A stretch of 64,000 nucleotides of DNA. Source: Lichenicoccus sp963693035. GTDB lineage: Bacteria > Pseudomonadota > Alphaproteobacteria > Acetobacterales > Acetobacteraceae. The position numbers and the translations under genes were made by a program. How positions within the stretch are numbered: position 1 is the stretch's first letter; every line of letters starts with the position of its first letter. Where the stretch lies: NCBI GenBank assembly GCA_963693035.2, contig CAXMMQ010000004.1, positions 248,001-312,000 of the forward strand, in the 5' to 3' direction. Below, piece by piece: positions 35,187 to 45,189 of the stretch. The notes beneath the pieces were generated by a model. The model was not told where the DNA came from, ran no database searches, and saw only the letters and a list, made by a program, of their open reading frames with translations.

Positions 35187-36320
35187 ATGCAGAACATCGT
35201 TGTCGCGGGTTTCACCCGCTCGCCGTTCCACTTCGCCTCCAAGGGCGCGCTGGCCCGGGTCAGGCCGGATGACCTCGCGGCCCAGGTGGTGCGCGGCCTG
35301 GTCGAGCGGACCGGGGTGAAGCAGGACGACATCGAGGACCTGATCGTCGGCTGCGCCTTCCCCGAGGGCGAGCAGGGAATGAATGTCGCACGCCTGATCG
35401 GGCTGCTGGCCGACCTGCCACAATCGGTCGGTGGCGTCACCGTCAATCGCTTCTGCGGCTCCTCGATGCAGTCGGTGCACATGGCAGCCGGCGCCATAGC
35501 GCTCGGCGCCGGCGAGGTGTTCATCTGTGCCGGCGTCGAGAGCATGAGCCGGGTGCCGATGCAGGGCTTCAACCCGCTGCCGAACCCGGAGCTGGCGGCC
35601 AAGGCACCGGCCTATATCGGCATGGGAGACACCGCCGAGAACGTGGCGTCCCGCTACGAGATCAGCCGGGAGAGGCAGGAGACGTTCGCGCTCGCCAGCC
35701 AGCGCAAGGCGGCCGATGCGCGCTCCAGCGGCCGACTCAAGGACGAGATCGTGCCGATCCGCACCAAGGCCGGTGTCGTCGATACCGACGGCTGCCTGCG
35801 TCCCGAGAGCACCGCCGAGGGCCTCGCCGCACTGAAGCCGGCGTTCCAGGCGACCGGCACCGTCACCGCCGGCACCGCCTCGCCGCTGACCGACGGCGCA
35901 AGCGCCGTGCTGGTCTGCACCGAGGAGTACGCGCGCCGCAACGGGCTGCGCATGATGGCGCGGCTGCGCAGCGTCGCGGTCTCCGGCTGCGCGCCCGAGG
36001 TGATGGGGCTCGGGCCGATCCTGGCCAGCCGCAAGGCGCTCGAGCGTGGTGGCGTCAAGGCGTCCGAGCTGGACGTGGTCGAGCTGAACGAGGCCTTCGC
36101 CAGCCAGGCGATCGCGTGTGCCGGCGAGATCGGCGTGCGCGACGAGGCGCTCAACATCGATGGCGGCGCGATCGCGATCGGCCATCCGCTGGGTGCCACG
36201 GGCGCGCGCATCGTCGGCAAGGCGGCACAGCTGCTCGCTCGCGACGGCGGCCGCTACGCGCTGGCAACGCAGTGCATCGGCGGTGGCCAGGGGATCGCAA
36301 CGCTCCTGGAGCGCGTCTGA
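35187..36320 (+). CDS. fadA: Acetyl-CoA acyltransferase (thiolase)
   Basis: 377 residues from the ATG at 35187, with AGGAG eight bases upstream. C90 in NRFCGSSMQS is the acyl-accepting cysteine; NEAFASQAI, IAIGHPLGATGAR and CIGGGQG supply the other active-site loops. It cleaves 3-ketoacyl-CoA to acetyl-CoA and a shortened acyl-CoA, the last step of beta-oxidation. First gene of a rightward operon; its stop overlaps the next start as TGATG, so it and the FadB-like protein are made together as expected for a trifunctional complex. Confidence 0.93.
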   Translation: MQNIVVAGFTRSPFHFASKGALARVRPDDLAAQVVRGLVERTGVKQDDIEDLIVGCAFPEGEQGMNVARLIGLLADLPQSVGGVTVNRFCGSSMQSVHMAAGAIALGAGEVFICAGVESMSRVPMQGFNPLPNPELAAKAPAYIGMGDTAENVASRYEISRERQETFALASQRKAADARSSGRLKDEIVPIRTKAGVVDTDGCLRPESTAEGLAALKPAFQATGTVTAGTASPLTDGASAVLVCTEEYARRNGLRMMARLRSVAVSGCAPEVMGLGPILASRKALERGGVKASELDVVELNEAFASQAIACAGEIGVRDEALNIDGGAIAIGHPLGATGARIVGKAAQLLARDGGRYALATQCIGGGQGIATLLERV

Positions 36321-38644
36321 TGACGACGAGCGCTATCAACCGCGTCTGCGTCATCGGCGCGGGCGTCATGGGGGCCGCGATCGCGGCGCAGGTGGCCAAT
36401 GCCGGCGTCCGTGTGCTGCTGCTCGACATCCTGCCGAAAGACGAGGGCTCCGACCGTAGCGGCGTGGCAAAGGCGGCGATCGCACGCCTGCTGAAGACCG
36501 ATCCGGCGCCGTTCATGTCGCCCGCCAACGCCAGGCTGGTCGAGGCCGGCAACATCGACGACGATTTCGGACGCGTGGCCGAGTGCGACTGGGTGATCGA
36601 GGCCATCGTCGAACGGCTCGATGCCAAGCAGGCGCTGTATCGCCGGCTTGATGCGGTGCGCCGTCCCGGCACCGCGATCAGCTCGAACACCTCGACGATC
36701 CCGCTGGCGCAGCTCATCGAGGGACTGCCCGCCTCGTTGCAGCGCGACTTCATGATCACGCATTTCTTCAACCCGCCGCGCTACATGCGGCTGCTGGAGA
36801 TCGTGACCAGCCCGGAGACCGATGCGTCGCTGGTCGATCGCATCGCGCAGTTCTCCGACCACCGCCTCGGCAAGACCGTGGTGCGCGCAAAGGACACGCC
36901 GGGCTTCATCGCCAACCGCATCGGCACCTTCTGGCTGCAGCACGGCGTCAATGCGGCCATCGATCTCGGGCTGACCGTCGAGGAAGCCGACGCCGTCATG
37001 GGCCGGCCATTCGGCATTCCCAAGACCGGCGTGTTCGGGCTGCTCGACCTGGTCGGGCTCGACCTGATGCCACACATCAATGCCAGCATGAAGGCGTCGC
37101 TGCCGGCGGACGATGCATTCCTCGCCTCGCTGCGCGAGTCGCCCTTGCTCAGCAGGATGATTGCCGAGGGCTATACCGGCCGCAAGGGCAAGGGTGGCTT
37201 CTACCGGATCAACCGGACGGCGGGAAAGGTGAAGGAGTCGATCGGGCTCGTCACCGGGGACTATGCCGCCTCCTCCATGGCCACGGTTCCGTCCGAGCTG
37301 TCACGCAGCCCGAAGGCATTGATCGCGTCGTCCGAGAAACTCGGCGGCTACGCGTGGACGGTGATGGGAGCAACGCTCGCCTATGCCGCGGGTCTGGTCC
37401 CGGCGATCGCCGACGACATCGTAGCGGTGGATGCCGCGATGCGCCTTGGCTTCAACTGGAAGCAGGGCCCATTCGAACTGCTCGACGCGCTCGGGCCGAA
37501 AGCGGTTGCCGCCCGGCTGGAACAGGACGGGCGCCCGGTGCCTGCGCTGCTGAAGCAGGTCGGCGACGGCACCTTCTACAAGGTGGCGGACGGCGAGACG
37601 CAGTTCCTTGGCACCGACGGGCACTATCGAGCGGTGCCGCGCGAGCCCGGCGTGCTGCTGCTGGTCGACATCAAGCGCACCCGCGAGCCGGAACTGCGCA
37701 ACGGCTCGGCGGCGTTGTGGGACATCGGCAACGGGGTCGCGTGCTTCGAGTTCAGCTCGAAGATGAACTCGATCGACGAGCCGATCCTCAAGCTGCTCGA
37801 GAAAAGCGTCGAAGTGGTCAAGCAGCGATACAAGGCGCTGGTGATCTACAGCGACGCCACCAACTTCTCGGCGGGCGCCAATCTCGGGCTTGCGCTGTTC
37901 GCCTGCAACATCGCCGCCTGGGGCGAGATCGAGAAGCTGGTGAGCGGCGGCCAGCGCACCTTGAAGGCACTGAAATACGCGCCGTTCCCGGTGGTGGCCG
38001 GTGTCGCGGGCCTCGCACTCGGCGGCGGCTGCGAGGTGGTGCTGCACGCGGATGCGGTGCAGGCGCACGCCGAGAGCTATATCGGGCTGGTGGAATGCGG
38101 GGTCGGGCTGGTCCCGGGCTGGGGCGGTTGCGGCGAGATGCTGCAGCGCTGGCGCGACGCACCGGGCGTCCCGCACGGGCCGATGCCGGCGCCGAGCAAG
38201 GTGTTCGAGACGGTCAGCGTCGCGACCGTGTCGAAGTCGGCGGCGGAGGCGAAGTCGCTGCGGTTCCTGCGCGAGGATGACGGCGTCACGATGAACCGCG
38301 ACCGGCTGCTGTTCGATGCTAGGGCACGGGCGCTCTCGCTGGTCGATGGCTACGTGCCGCCGAAGCCGCCGGAGTTCAGGCTGCCGGGCGCCGGCGGACG
38401 GCTCGCGATGAGCCTCGCTGCGAACGGCTACCATCGCCAGGGCATCGCCACGTCGCATGACCTGGTGGTGGCGGACGCCCTCTCCGAGGTGCTGACCGGC
38501 GGCGACGCCGACTATTTCGATGCAGTCAGCGAAAGGGACCTGCTGGCGCTTGAACGCAAATCCTTCATGCGCCTGATCCGCACCGGTCCGACCCTGGACC
38601 GCATCCAGCATACGCTGGAAACCGGCAAGCCGCTGCGCAACTGA
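36320..38644 (+). CDS. fadN: 3-hydroxyacyl-CoA dehydrogenase/enoyl-CoA hydratase, FadN-like
   Basis: 774 residues. Dehydrogenase first: CVIGAGVMGAAIAAQVANAG binds NAD, and HFFNPPRYMRLLEIV and KDTPGFIANRIG are the active-site and hinge regions (residues 1-400). Hydratase last: LALGGGCEVVLHADAVQAHA gives the oxyanion hole and GLVECGVGLVPGWGG the catalytic glutamate (residues about 470-720). This dehydrogenase-then-hydratase order is that of the FadN/FadB2-type proteins, the reverse of E. coli FadB. It catalyses hydration of enoyl-CoA and oxidation of 3-hydroxyacyl-CoA. Translationally coupled to the thiolase; the next gene follows after 29 bases. Confidence 0.9.
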   Translation: MTTSAINRVCVIGAGVMGAAIAAQVANAGVRVLLLDILPKDEGSDRSGVAKAAIARLLKTDPAPFMSPANARLVEAGNIDDDFGRVAECDWVIEAIVERLDAKQALYRRLDAVRRPGTAISSNTSTIPLAQLIEGLPASLQRDFMITHFFNPPRYMRLLEIVTSPETDASLVDRIAQFSDHRLGKTVVRAKDTPGFIANRIGTFWLQHGVNAAIDLGLTVEEADAVMGRPFGIPKTGVFGLLDLVGLDLMPHINASMKASLPADDAFLASLRESPLLSRMIAEGYTGRKGKGGFYRINRTAGKVKESIGLVTGDYAASSMATVPSELSRSPKALIASSEKLGGYAWTVMGATLAYAAGLVPAIADDIVAVDAAMRLGFNWKQGPFELLDALGPKAVAARLEQDGRPVPALLKQVGDGTFYKVADGETQFLGTDGHYRAVPREPGVLLLVDIKRTREPELRNGSAALWDIGNGVACFEFSSKMNSIDEPILKLLEKSVEVVKQRYKALVIYSDATNFSAGANLGLALFACNIAAWGEIEKLVSGGQRTLKALKYAPFPVVAGVAGLALGGGCEVVLHADAVQAHAESYIGLVECGVGLVPGWGGCGEMLQRWRDAPGVPHGPMPAPSKVFETVSVATVSKSAAEAKSLRFLREDDGVTMNRDRLLFDARARALSLVDGYVPPKPPEFRLPGAGGRLAMSLAANGYHRQGIATSHDLVVADALSEVLTGGDADYFDAVSERDLLALERKSFMRLIRTGPTLDRIQHTLETGKPLRN

Positions 38645-38673
38645 AATTCCTTCCGGTCACTCGGAGCGACCCT

Positions 38674-40464
<1,791 letters not shown>

Positions 40465-40476
40465 GGAGCTTGCGGC

Positions 40477-40773
40477 ATGGCTGAACTTGATGAACTGACG
40501 GCGCGGGTGCGCGATGTCGCCGAGAAGAATGCCGGACTGTCGCGGCCGGTGCTGCTCGACCTTGGCGAGACCGGGCTGATCCACCTCGAGGGCACCGCTG
40601 TCGGCAACGCGGAGGCGCCGGCGGATTGCCGGATCAGCCTGTCGGCGGACAATCTCGAACGCCTGATGGAGGGCCGCCTGAACGCCACGATGGCGTACGT
40701 GACCGGCCAGTTGAGGGTCGACGGCGACATGACGCTCGCCCTGCAACTGGCCTCGGCGCTGCGGGCGGAATGA
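40477..40773 (+). CDS. SCP2 sterol-carrier domain protein
   Basis: 98 residues, the size of a lone SCP2 domain. The pattern CRISLSADNLERLMEGRLN followed by AMAYVTGQLRVDGDMTLALQ is the family signature: a hydrophobic tunnel that binds fatty acyl-CoA or other lipids. Ribosome-binding site GAGGAG lies seven to eight bases before the ATG. It lies between the acyl-CoA dehydrogenase and a thioesterase and overlaps the latter as ATGA. A role in presenting or buffering acyl-CoA for the neighbouring enzymes is likely but inferred. Confidence 0.9.
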   Translation: MAELDELTARVRDVAEKNAGLSRPVLLDLGETGLIHLEGTAVGNAEAPADCRISLSADNLERLMEGRLNATMAYVTGQLRVDGDMTLALQLASALRAE

Positions 40774-41267
40774 GCGGGGACGCACAGGCTCCGGACGGCT
40801 TCGTCGCGCTGCCGCGGTTCGGCGACGATGATTTCTACGTGCTGTGCGGGCCGCTCTGGGTCAAGGCGGACGGCGACGCGCTGCTCGGCGGCTTCAGGGT
40901 CGAGCGGCGCCACCTGAATCCCGGCGGCAACTGCCATGGCGGCATGCTGGCGACCTTCATCGACGTGCATCTCGGCCTCGCCGCCATGTTCGCGCGTCGC
41001 ACCGGCGCACAGATCCTGCCGACGATCAGCCTGTCGCTGGACTACCTGGCCCCGACCCTGCTCGGCGCCTGGGTCGAGGCACGCCCCGAGATCGATCGCA
41101 TCACCCGCGGCACGGTGTTCGCCACCGCCCTGCTGCGCGCCGACGGCGAGCCGGTCGCCCGCGCGCGCGGCATCTTCAAGATCGTCAGGCCACGCGAAGG
41201 AGCGCCGCCGGTCGATACCGGCGACAACCTGCGCCGGGCCCTGACCGGGGCGGGGCACCCTGAATAG
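40770..41267 (+). CDS. PaaI-like hotdog-fold thioesterase
   Basis: 165 residues from the ATG at 40770, overlapping the SCP2 stop. NPGGNCHGGMLATFIDVHLG is the hotdog helix and catalytic loop of PaaI/YbgC-type thioesterases, with GGM and the downstream Asp. LSLDYLAPTLLGAWVEAR forms the central strand. It probably hydrolyses medium- or aromatic-acyl-CoA and may relieve CoA sequestration during beta-oxidation. Its last eight bases overlap the start region of the next gene. Confidence 0.87.
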   Translation: MSGDAQAPDGFVALPRFGDDDFYVLCGPLWVKADGDALLGGFRVERRHLNPGGNCHGGMLATFIDVHLGLAAMFARRTGAQILPTISLSLDYLAPTLLGAWVEARPEIDRITRGTVFATALLRADGEPVARARGIFKIVRPREGAPPVDTGDNLRRALTGAGHPE

Positions 41268-42192
41268 GCCGTTCGACACCCTCGTCGCCAGCCTGCGCCT
41301 GCCGGTGCTGGGCGCGCCGATGTATATCGTCTCCAACCCGGCGCTGGTGAGTGCCCAATGCCGCGCCGGGATCATCGGGGCGTTCCCGGCCCTGAACGCC
41401 CGCGGCCCCGGGATGCTCGACGAGTGGCTCGACCGGATCGAGGCTGAGAACGGCGCAGGGCCGGCCGGGCCGGTCGGGGCCAACCTGATCGTGCACCGGA
41501 CCAATGAGCGGCTCGGCGCCGACCTCGCGACCTGCGTGCGGCGTCGGATACGGCTGGTGATCACCTCGCTCGGCGTGCAGCCGGAGGTGAATGCGGCAAT
41601 CCACGAGGCAGGCGGCCTGGTGCTGCACGACGTCACCAACCAGCGCCATGCCCGCAAGGCGATCGAGGCCGGCGCCGACGGGCTGATCCTGGTCGCCGCC
41701 GGCGCGGGCGGCCATGCCGGCACGCAGTCGCCGTTCGCGCTGCTGGCCGAGACGCGGCAGTGGTTCGACGGCCCGCTGGTGCTGGCGGGCGCCATTTCCA
41801 CCGGTCGCGCCATCCTGGCCGCGCGCATCCTCGGCGCCGACATGGTCTCGGTCGGTTCGCCCTTCATCGCCACCGAGGAGGCCAACGCGACCGCCGGCTA
41901 CAAGCGGATGGTGGTCGAGAGCAGCGCCGCCGACATCGTCTATTCCGACCTGTTCACCGGCGTGCACGGCAACTACCTGGCCGGCTCCATACGCAATGCC
42001 GGCCACGATCCCGACGACCTGCCGCGTGCGCCAGGGTCGGGCCTCAAGGTGAGCGGGGCGACGACGGCATGGCGGGACGTCTGGGGCTGCGGCCAGGGGA
42101 TCGGCGCGATCGATGCCGTCCGTCCGGTGGCGGCCCTCGTGGATCGACTGCTGTGCGAATATCGGGCGGCGGGAGCCGGCGCCGATGCCTGA
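41260..42192 (+). CDS. Nitronate monooxygenase-like FMN protein, apparent CTG start
   Basis: 310 residues if begun at CTG 41260; a GTG at 41305 would trim 15 residues and the first strand. The N-terminus NRPFDTLVASLRLPVLGAPM matches where related proteins start. An in-frame TGA at 41242 leaves no ATG, GTG or TTG between. TIM-barrel with FMN: GADGLILVAAGAGGHAGTQS is the phosphate-binding and catalytic-histidine loop of 2-nitropropane dioxygenases, and LVLAGAISTGRAILAARILG the second phosphate loop. In fatty-acid operons such proteins may act as enoyl-CoA reductase-like or detoxifying flavoenzymes; the true substrate is unknown. The stop overlaps the MerR gene by eight bases. Confidence 0.85.
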   Translation: MNRPFDTLVASLRLPVLGAPMYIVSNPALVSAQCRAGIIGAFPALNARGPGMLDEWLDRIEAENGAGPAGPVGANLIVHRTNERLGADLATCVRRRIRLVITSLGVQPEVNAAIHEAGGLVLHDVTNQRHARKAIEAGADGLILVAAGAGGHAGTQSPFALLAETRQWFDGPLVLAGAISTGRAILAARILGADMVSVGSPFIATEEANATAGYKRMVVESSAADIVYSDLFTGVHGNYLAGSIRNAGHDPDDLPRAPGSGLKVSGATTAWRDVWGCGQGIGAIDAVRPVAALVDRLLCEYRAAGAGADA

Positions 42193-42586
42193 CCAGGTGA
42201 TCCAGAACGCCGCCTCGAGCCGGCTCTACACCGTGACCGAGCTGGCGACCGCCCTCGGCGTCACCGCGCGCGCCCTGCGCTTCTACGAGGACAAGGGGCT
42301 GATCAGTCCGTCGCGGGCCGGTGGTGCCCGCATCTACGCCCATCGCGACCGCGCCCGCCTGCAGCTCATCCTGCGCGGCAAGCGGCTCGGCTTCACGCTC
42401 CGCGACATCAAGGAGTTCCTCGACCTCTACGAAGTCGATCCCGGGCACCAGGAGCAGCAGCGCCGCCTGCTCAAGGCGGTGCGCAAGCGGATCGCGCACC
42501 TGAGCAGCATGAAGGATGCCATCACCGAAACGGTGCGCGAGCTGGCCGAGATCGAGCGGCAGGTGGCTTCGACCCTCCGGCAGTAG
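42185..42586 (+). CDS. MerR family regulator, LiuR-like
   Basis: 133 residues from the ATG at 42185. YTVTELATALGVTARALRFY is the winged helix-turn-helix, followed by EDKGLISPSR and RLQLILRGKRLGFTLRDIKE, then a dimer coiled coil ending VASTLRQ. It lacks the metal-binding cysteines of MerR proper. The RFYEDKGLISP and ILRGKRLGF patterns resemble LiuR-type regulators of fatty-acid and branched-chain amino-acid breakdown. As last gene of the operon it probably controls the whole unit, perhaps via the paired elements at 35016 and 35132. Effector unknown; acyl-CoA is plausible. Confidence 0.85.
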   Translation: MPDQVIQNAASSRLYTVTELATALGVTARALRFYEDKGLISPSRAGGARIYAHRDRARLQLILRGKRLGFTLRDIKEFLDLYEVDPGHQEQQRRLLKAVRKRIAHLSSMKDAITETVRELAEIERQVASTLRQ

Positions 42587-42594
42587 ATCCTCCA

Positions 42595-43222
42595 CTACGA
42601 TAGCGTAACCTTTTCGTGGTTTCCTGCGACGATTGGCCAGACCCGGTCATGCTCGACGGTGCGCTCGGCGACGCGCTGCTCCAGCTCCGCATTCAGCGCC
42701 GCGAGCCGCTGCTCGGCCTGCACCTTGGCGGTGGTCTCGAGCACGATGGCGATCACGCCTTCCGGCCGGCCGGTCTCGACGACGGTCGGCGAGTAGTCCA
42801 GGTTCATCCAGACCTGCTCCGGCGTGCCCGTCGATGCAGAGTGAGCTACTGGTCCTTGTAGGCCAGGGTTCCGCCCGCCAGTCCGACGCGCATGACGTTG
42901 TCGTTGAAGTCCGCGATCTCGTCCCAGCCCTCGCGCACCCTGGAGCGGAGCAGCCTCGGATGCCGCCCGCCGGCAAATGCCGGATCGGCGTCGTTGTAGA
43001 TCATGATGCCGTCCTCGCCCCACAGCGTCACGATTTGGACCGGGGAGCGCGGGATGAGGGCGACCGTGGTGCGCAGGCTCTGCGGCCATCGGGTGATCGG
43101 GCCGAGCGGTGTGGCACTCCAGTCGAAGCCGGCGATCAGCCCGGACAGCTCGCCGCCCCCGCGAGGTAAGCCTCGTCGTCCGGTTCCGCATCCTGGCGCC
43201 TGGCGGTAGTCAGGTGCTGCAT
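42595..43222 (-). pseudogene. PAS-domain sensor kinase remnant with several lesions
   Basis: Read leftwards from an ATG at 43222 (another at 43258). After EPDDEAYLAG the frame breaks at a run of five Gs (43156-43160); one more G restores ELSGLIAGFDWSATPLGPIT, then LWGEDGIMIYNDADPAFAGG and FNDNVMRVGLAGGTLAYKDQ. A TAG at 42846-42848 follows, then LTLH and a second frameshift near 42835, after which PEQVWMNLDYSPTVVETGRP and EGVIAIVLETTAKVQAEQRL complete the PAS domain. It ends in a coiled linker ERTVEHDR and a short out-of-family tail. No kinase domain follows. This is the front of a PAS-histidine kinase of a kind common in Acetobacteraceae-like genomes, now dead. Confidence 0.85.
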
Positions 43223-43269
43223 GCGGTGCCGTCCGGTGTTGGTCGTCCGGCCGGTCATAACGCACGGGG

Positions 43270-43359
43270 ATGCAGGTGATGACCAAGCCGTTCAAGCTGG
43301 ACGCGCTGGCCGCGCGGATCAGGTCGATCCTGCTGCATGGGGCCGCCGCCGGCGCCTGA
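43270..43359 (+). pseudogene. C-terminal scrap of a response-regulator receiver domain
   Basis: The 29 codons read MQVMTKPFKLDALAARIRSI then LLHGAAAGA and stop. This is the last strand and helix of a receiver domain; the lysine of TKPF is the conserved switch lysine. Nothing upstream on this strand encodes the rest. It lies just behind the dead PAS sensor, on the opposite strand, and overlaps the 3' end of the broken enoyl-CoA hydratase. It is probably the tail of a hybrid kinase left by rearrangement. Too short to function. Confidence 0.6.
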
Positions 43360-43849
43360 AGAAGCCGTCGAACGCCTCGCGCGCCTGCGGGAAGCGAACG
43401 GCAGCCGCGATCGCCGCTTGCTCGCGGTGCATGTGGGTTTCGAACGAGCCGCGATCGCCGCGCGGCAACCGCCGCGCGTCCGGCTGGACCAGCGCATTCA
43501 CCAGCCCGGCCGCCACAGCCTGGTCCGCGCTCATCGGTTCGCCCAGCAGCAGCAGCGCCGCCGCGCGCTGATAGCCGATGAAGGTGGGGAGCACGGCGCT
43601 GGAGCCTGCCTCGGGCGCAAGTCCGAGGTCCACGAACGGCGTCAGGAGAGCGGCGTGCGGGGCGGCAAAGACGAGGTCGCAATGCAGCAGCATCGTGGCG
43701 CCGATCCCGACCGCGAGGCCCTGCACCGCGGCGACCATCGGCTTCTCGAACCCGGCCACGGCGCGAGTGAAGCGGGCCGGCGGAGCCTCGGCGAAGTCGC
43801 CCTCCGTCGCGACGATGCCGTCGTCTTCGCTGACCTCGACGTCGCTCAT
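43319..43849 (-). pseudogene. Enoyl-CoA hydratase/isomerase, internally deleted
   Basis: 176 residues from the ATG at 43849, against about 255 for the family. The start MSDVEVSEDDGIV is a normal crotonase beginning, but the next residues, ATEGDFAEAPPARFTRAVAG, belong about 50 positions later; the strand and helix carrying the first half of the CoA site are gone with the frame kept. The middle is intact (EKPMVAAVQGLAVGIGATML, LGLAPEAGSSAVLP). After ALVQPDARR another segment appears lost before FPQAREAFDGFFRR, a normal C-terminus. A working acyl-CoA site is unlikely, so I list it as a probable pseudogene; no frame break inside it, so a short protein could be made. Confidence 0.7.
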
Positions 43850-43905
43850 GCGGCCGTCACGGCCTCGACGGGCGGCGGGGCAACTCCGCGCGACTCGATG
43901 CTGCC

Positions 43906-44391
43906 CTAGAAGATCTTGTTGATCAGCTCGTCGCCGATGCCGAAGCCGGCGCCCATCTCGATGGCGCGGCCGAAGCCGGAATTGAGGAAGTTGCCGATCA
44001 TGCCGCCCGGCGCGCCGCCGCCCGTAAAGCCGCCCGCCTGGCCATAGCTCGGCTGCTGCTGTGAATAGCCGGGCTGCGGAGTGAAGCTCGGGCTCTGGCC
44101 CCAGGCGCCGCCCTGCTGCGGTGGCGGCGCGGCCTGCTGGACCGGCGCCTGGAACTGGGCCTGGCTGGCGACGAAGCCATGCAGCGCCTGCAGCAGGTTG
44201 CTGACCTGGTCCTGCTCGGAGCGGAATGAGAGCGCGAGCTCGCGCAGGTCGAGCAGCCACTCGCGGGCCTGCTGGTCGCCGGCCCCTGCCGCCGTCTGCA
44301 GCTTGTTGCCGAGCGTCTGCAGCGCCTGCACGGTCTGCTGCGACTGCCCCTGCAGTTGCTGGTACGTCTGGTCGATGGTCTGCACGTCCAT
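43906..44391 (-). CDS. Hypothetical protein, Gln/Gly-rich, 161 residues
   Basis: From the ATG at 44391. Residues 1-75 are helical and charged (QTIDQTYQQLQGQSQQTVQA, later REWLLDLRELALSFRSEQDQ), possibly a coiled coil. Residues 80-130 are low-complexity, rich in Pro, Gln, Gly and Tyr, with repeated PQPGYSQQQPSYGQ-like units. The C-terminal 30 residues (GNFLNSGFGRAIEMGAGFGI) are glycine-rich and weakly hydrophobic, ending DELINKIF. No family recognised and no signal peptide. The layout (helical head, disordered linker, hydrophobic glycine tail) resembles membrane-associating or surface-active proteins, but that is speculation. Confidence 0.7.
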   Translation of the reverse strand: MDVQTIDQTYQQLQGQSQQTVQALQTLGNKLQTAAGAGDQQAREWLLDLRELALSFRSEQDQVSNLLQALHGFVASQAQFQAPVQQAAPPPQQGGAWGQSPSFTPQPGYSQQQPSYGQAGGFTGGGAPGGMIGNFLNSGFGRAIEMGAGFGIGDELINKIF

Positions 44392-44463
44392 GGCGCTCTC
44401 CTGGCCGCGTTCCGGTGGCGTCGCGACTATGTACTTCGTTGGGACGGCCTGCCAGAGGCCCTC

Positions 44464-45186
44464 TCACGGACCCCCGTCGATGGTGAGGATGGTGCCGGTC
44501 GTGTAGCCGGAGCGTGGCGAGGCGAGGAATGCGACGGCGCTGGCGATCTCCTCCGGCGTCGCCGGCCGTCCGAAGGCCATCGTGCGGTAGTAGTCCTGCC
44601 AGCGCTGCTCGTCGCCGAACTCGCGCATCGCCCGCGCCCGCAGCAGCGTCTCGATGCGTCCGGTGCCGACCGGGCCGGGATTGACGCCGACGACGCGCAT
44701 GCCGTCCTTCGGCGCCGCGTTGCCGGTGCTGCCGGTGATGTAGTTCGGATCGAAATACTCCCCCGCCGCGCCGATCACGTTGACCACCACGCCGTGTCGC
44801 TCGGCCAGCCGCGGATACAGCGCCCGGGTCAGGCCGATATAGCCGAACACCTTCAGGTCCCAGGCGGCGCGCCAGGCTGCATCCTCGACCGATTGCAGAG
44901 TACCGGCCGGGATCGCGCCCGCATTGTTGACCAGCAGGTCGAGCGGACCGGCCTCGGCAGCCACCCGCTCGACTTCGGACTGCCGGGAGAGGTCGGCGGC
45001 AATGACCTGCACCCCGACCTGGCGGCGCAACCGCACCGTCTCGGCCGCGGCGGCCAGGGTCGCGGCATCGCGCGAGACCAGCACCAGCTCGCAGCCTTCC
45101 TCGGCCAGCACCAGCGCGGTGGCGAGGCCGATGCCCTTCGAGGCTCCAGTGATCAGGGCGCGCTTGCCGGCGAGTTGCAGGTCCAT
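44464..45186 (-). CDS. Short-chain dehydrogenase/reductase, lacks a core segment
   Basis: 240 residues from the ATG at 45186. ALITGASKGIGLATALVLAE binds NAD(P), LLVNNAGAIPAGTL is the NNAG motif, and VVVNVIGAAGEYFDPNYITG the active-site strand. Directly after GSTGNAA the chain reads PKDGMRVVGVNPGPVGTGRI. In related proteins about 13 residues (LMAFTRALGG-like, the helix after the catalytic tyrosine) stand between NAA and the PKDG region, so an in-frame deletion seems to have removed part of the dimer-forming helix. The C-terminus with YTTGTILTIDGGP is normal. It may be inactive. It ends next to other damaged genes. Confidence 0.75.
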   Translation of the reverse strand: MDLQLAGKRALITGASKGIGLATALVLAEEGCELVLVSRDAATLAAAAETVRLRRQVGVQVIAADLSRQSEVERVAAEAGPLDLLVNNAGAIPAGTLQSVEDAAWRAAWDLKVFGYIGLTRALYPRLAERHGVVVNVIGAAGEYFDPNYITGSTGNAAPKDGMRVVGVNPGPVGTGRIETLLRARAMREFGDEQRWQDYYRTMAFGRPATPEEIASAVAFLASPRSGYTTGTILTIDGGP

Positions 45187-45189
45187 GGA

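Noticed and set aside
44455..44472. GGCCT-AGGCC inverted repeat between the Gln-rich protein and SDR genes
   Set aside because: Five-base stem, no T-run, and expected often in GC-rich sequence.
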